A DNA stretch of 5,104 nt from Thermoplasmata archaeon (GTDB taxonomy: Archaea; Thermoplasmatota; Thermoplasmata; Thermoplasmatales; Thermoplasmataceae). The DNA lies in NCBI GenBank assembly GCA_021850835.1, contig JAJZKS010000144.1:1-5104 (forward strand), given 5' to 3'. Under the pieces are notes generated by a model. It had not been told where the DNA came from. It was given only the letters and a program-made list of their open reading frames with translations, and made no database searches. Positions 4,955-5,104 of the stretch are shown piece by piece (position 1 is the first letter of the stretch; every line of letters starts with the position of its first letter). A program made the position numbers and the translations under genes.

Positions 4955-5104
4955 GTGAGCAGTGATCACCAGCCAGCGGATAAATCAGCAAATCCGAAAA
5001 ACAAGGATATTGCGGATTCCGTGAAAGGTAGTTTCAGGAATTTCTTCCACCAGTGGATCTTCTTGCAGATGAAGTTCATAAGGGAAGAGGGTCTTGCCAA
5101 AGAT
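4955..5104 (+). CDS. N-terminal 50 residues of a possible MarR-like regulator (cut by window edge)
   Basis: An open frame begins at GTG 4955 and runs to the right edge. The first 22 residues are polar and probably disordered (DHQPADKSANPKNKD). Residues about 24-50 form an amphipathic helix rich in aromatic residues (FRNFFHQWIFLQMKFIREEG) followed by LAKD. A long first helix after a polar leader, ending in '-EEGL', is how many MarR-family dimeric winged-helix proteins begin; the DNA-binding part would lie outside the window. The inverted repeat around its TATA box fits an autoregulated repressor, and the divergent aldo/keto reductase could be a target. The family call is inference; the reading frame itself is supported by the start, the promoter and coding-like codon use (AGG, ATA, GAA). 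Confidence 0.55.
   Translation, partial: MSSDHQPADKSANPKNKDIADSVKGSFRNFFHQWIFLQMKFIREEGLAKD

Noticed and set aside
1..5104. Mobile elements, CRISPR arrays or integration sites
   Set aside because: No transposase-like frame, no spaced direct repeats and no terminal inverted repeats were seen; the only repeats are short promoter or terminator-type palindromes.

Overview
The window looks like ordinary chromosome from an archaeon, most likely an acidophile of the Thermoplasmata (Thermoplasmatales or a close relative). Evidence: the left gene starts like an archaeal RPA-type single-stranded-DNA-binding protein; arginine is often AGG and isoleucine often ATA; and most starts have an A/T-rich TATA-like element centred about 24-28 bases upstream with no Shine-Dalgarno, the layout of leaderless archaeal mRNAs. 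The placement rests on these features alone, not on a database comparison.

Layout. Left: a minus-strand pair, a 203-residue protein of unknown function (222-833) overlapping by 4 bases an RPA-like gene that runs off the left edge (1-225). A 93-base divergent promoter region (834-926) separates them from a plus-strand major facilitator transporter (927-2081). Next comes a plus-strand gene of unknown function whose C-terminus has two membrane helices resembling the YrhK family (preferred start 2257, end 3222), followed by a convincing hairpin plus T-run terminator (3241-3279). A 219-base intergenic stretch (3223-3441) then holds a TATA box, about 95 bases able to form several hairpins, and a run of eight T; this is either a small RNA or a structured leader of the next gene. 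That gene encodes a small Rieske [2Fe-2S] protein (3442-3771). It converges on a minus-strand aldo/keto reductase (3783-4799) with only 11 bases between the stops and a hairpin over the Rieske stop. The 155-base region 4800-4954 contains divergent promoters and several palindromes, and a plus-strand gene (4955 onward, cut by the right edge) begins with a leaderless GTG under an inverted repeat that flanks its TATA box. It may be a MarR-like regulator.

The genes do not form one pathway. The left pair belongs to DNA maintenance; the transporter and the YrhK-like protein are membrane proteins; the Rieske protein and aldo/keto reductase are redox proteins that are convergent, so not one operon. 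No mobile element, CRISPR array, tRNA or rRNA was seen. The least explained parts are the structured 3324-3421 segment, the disulfide-type cysteine pair in the small Rieske protein, and the symmetric elements around the right-hand divergent promoters.
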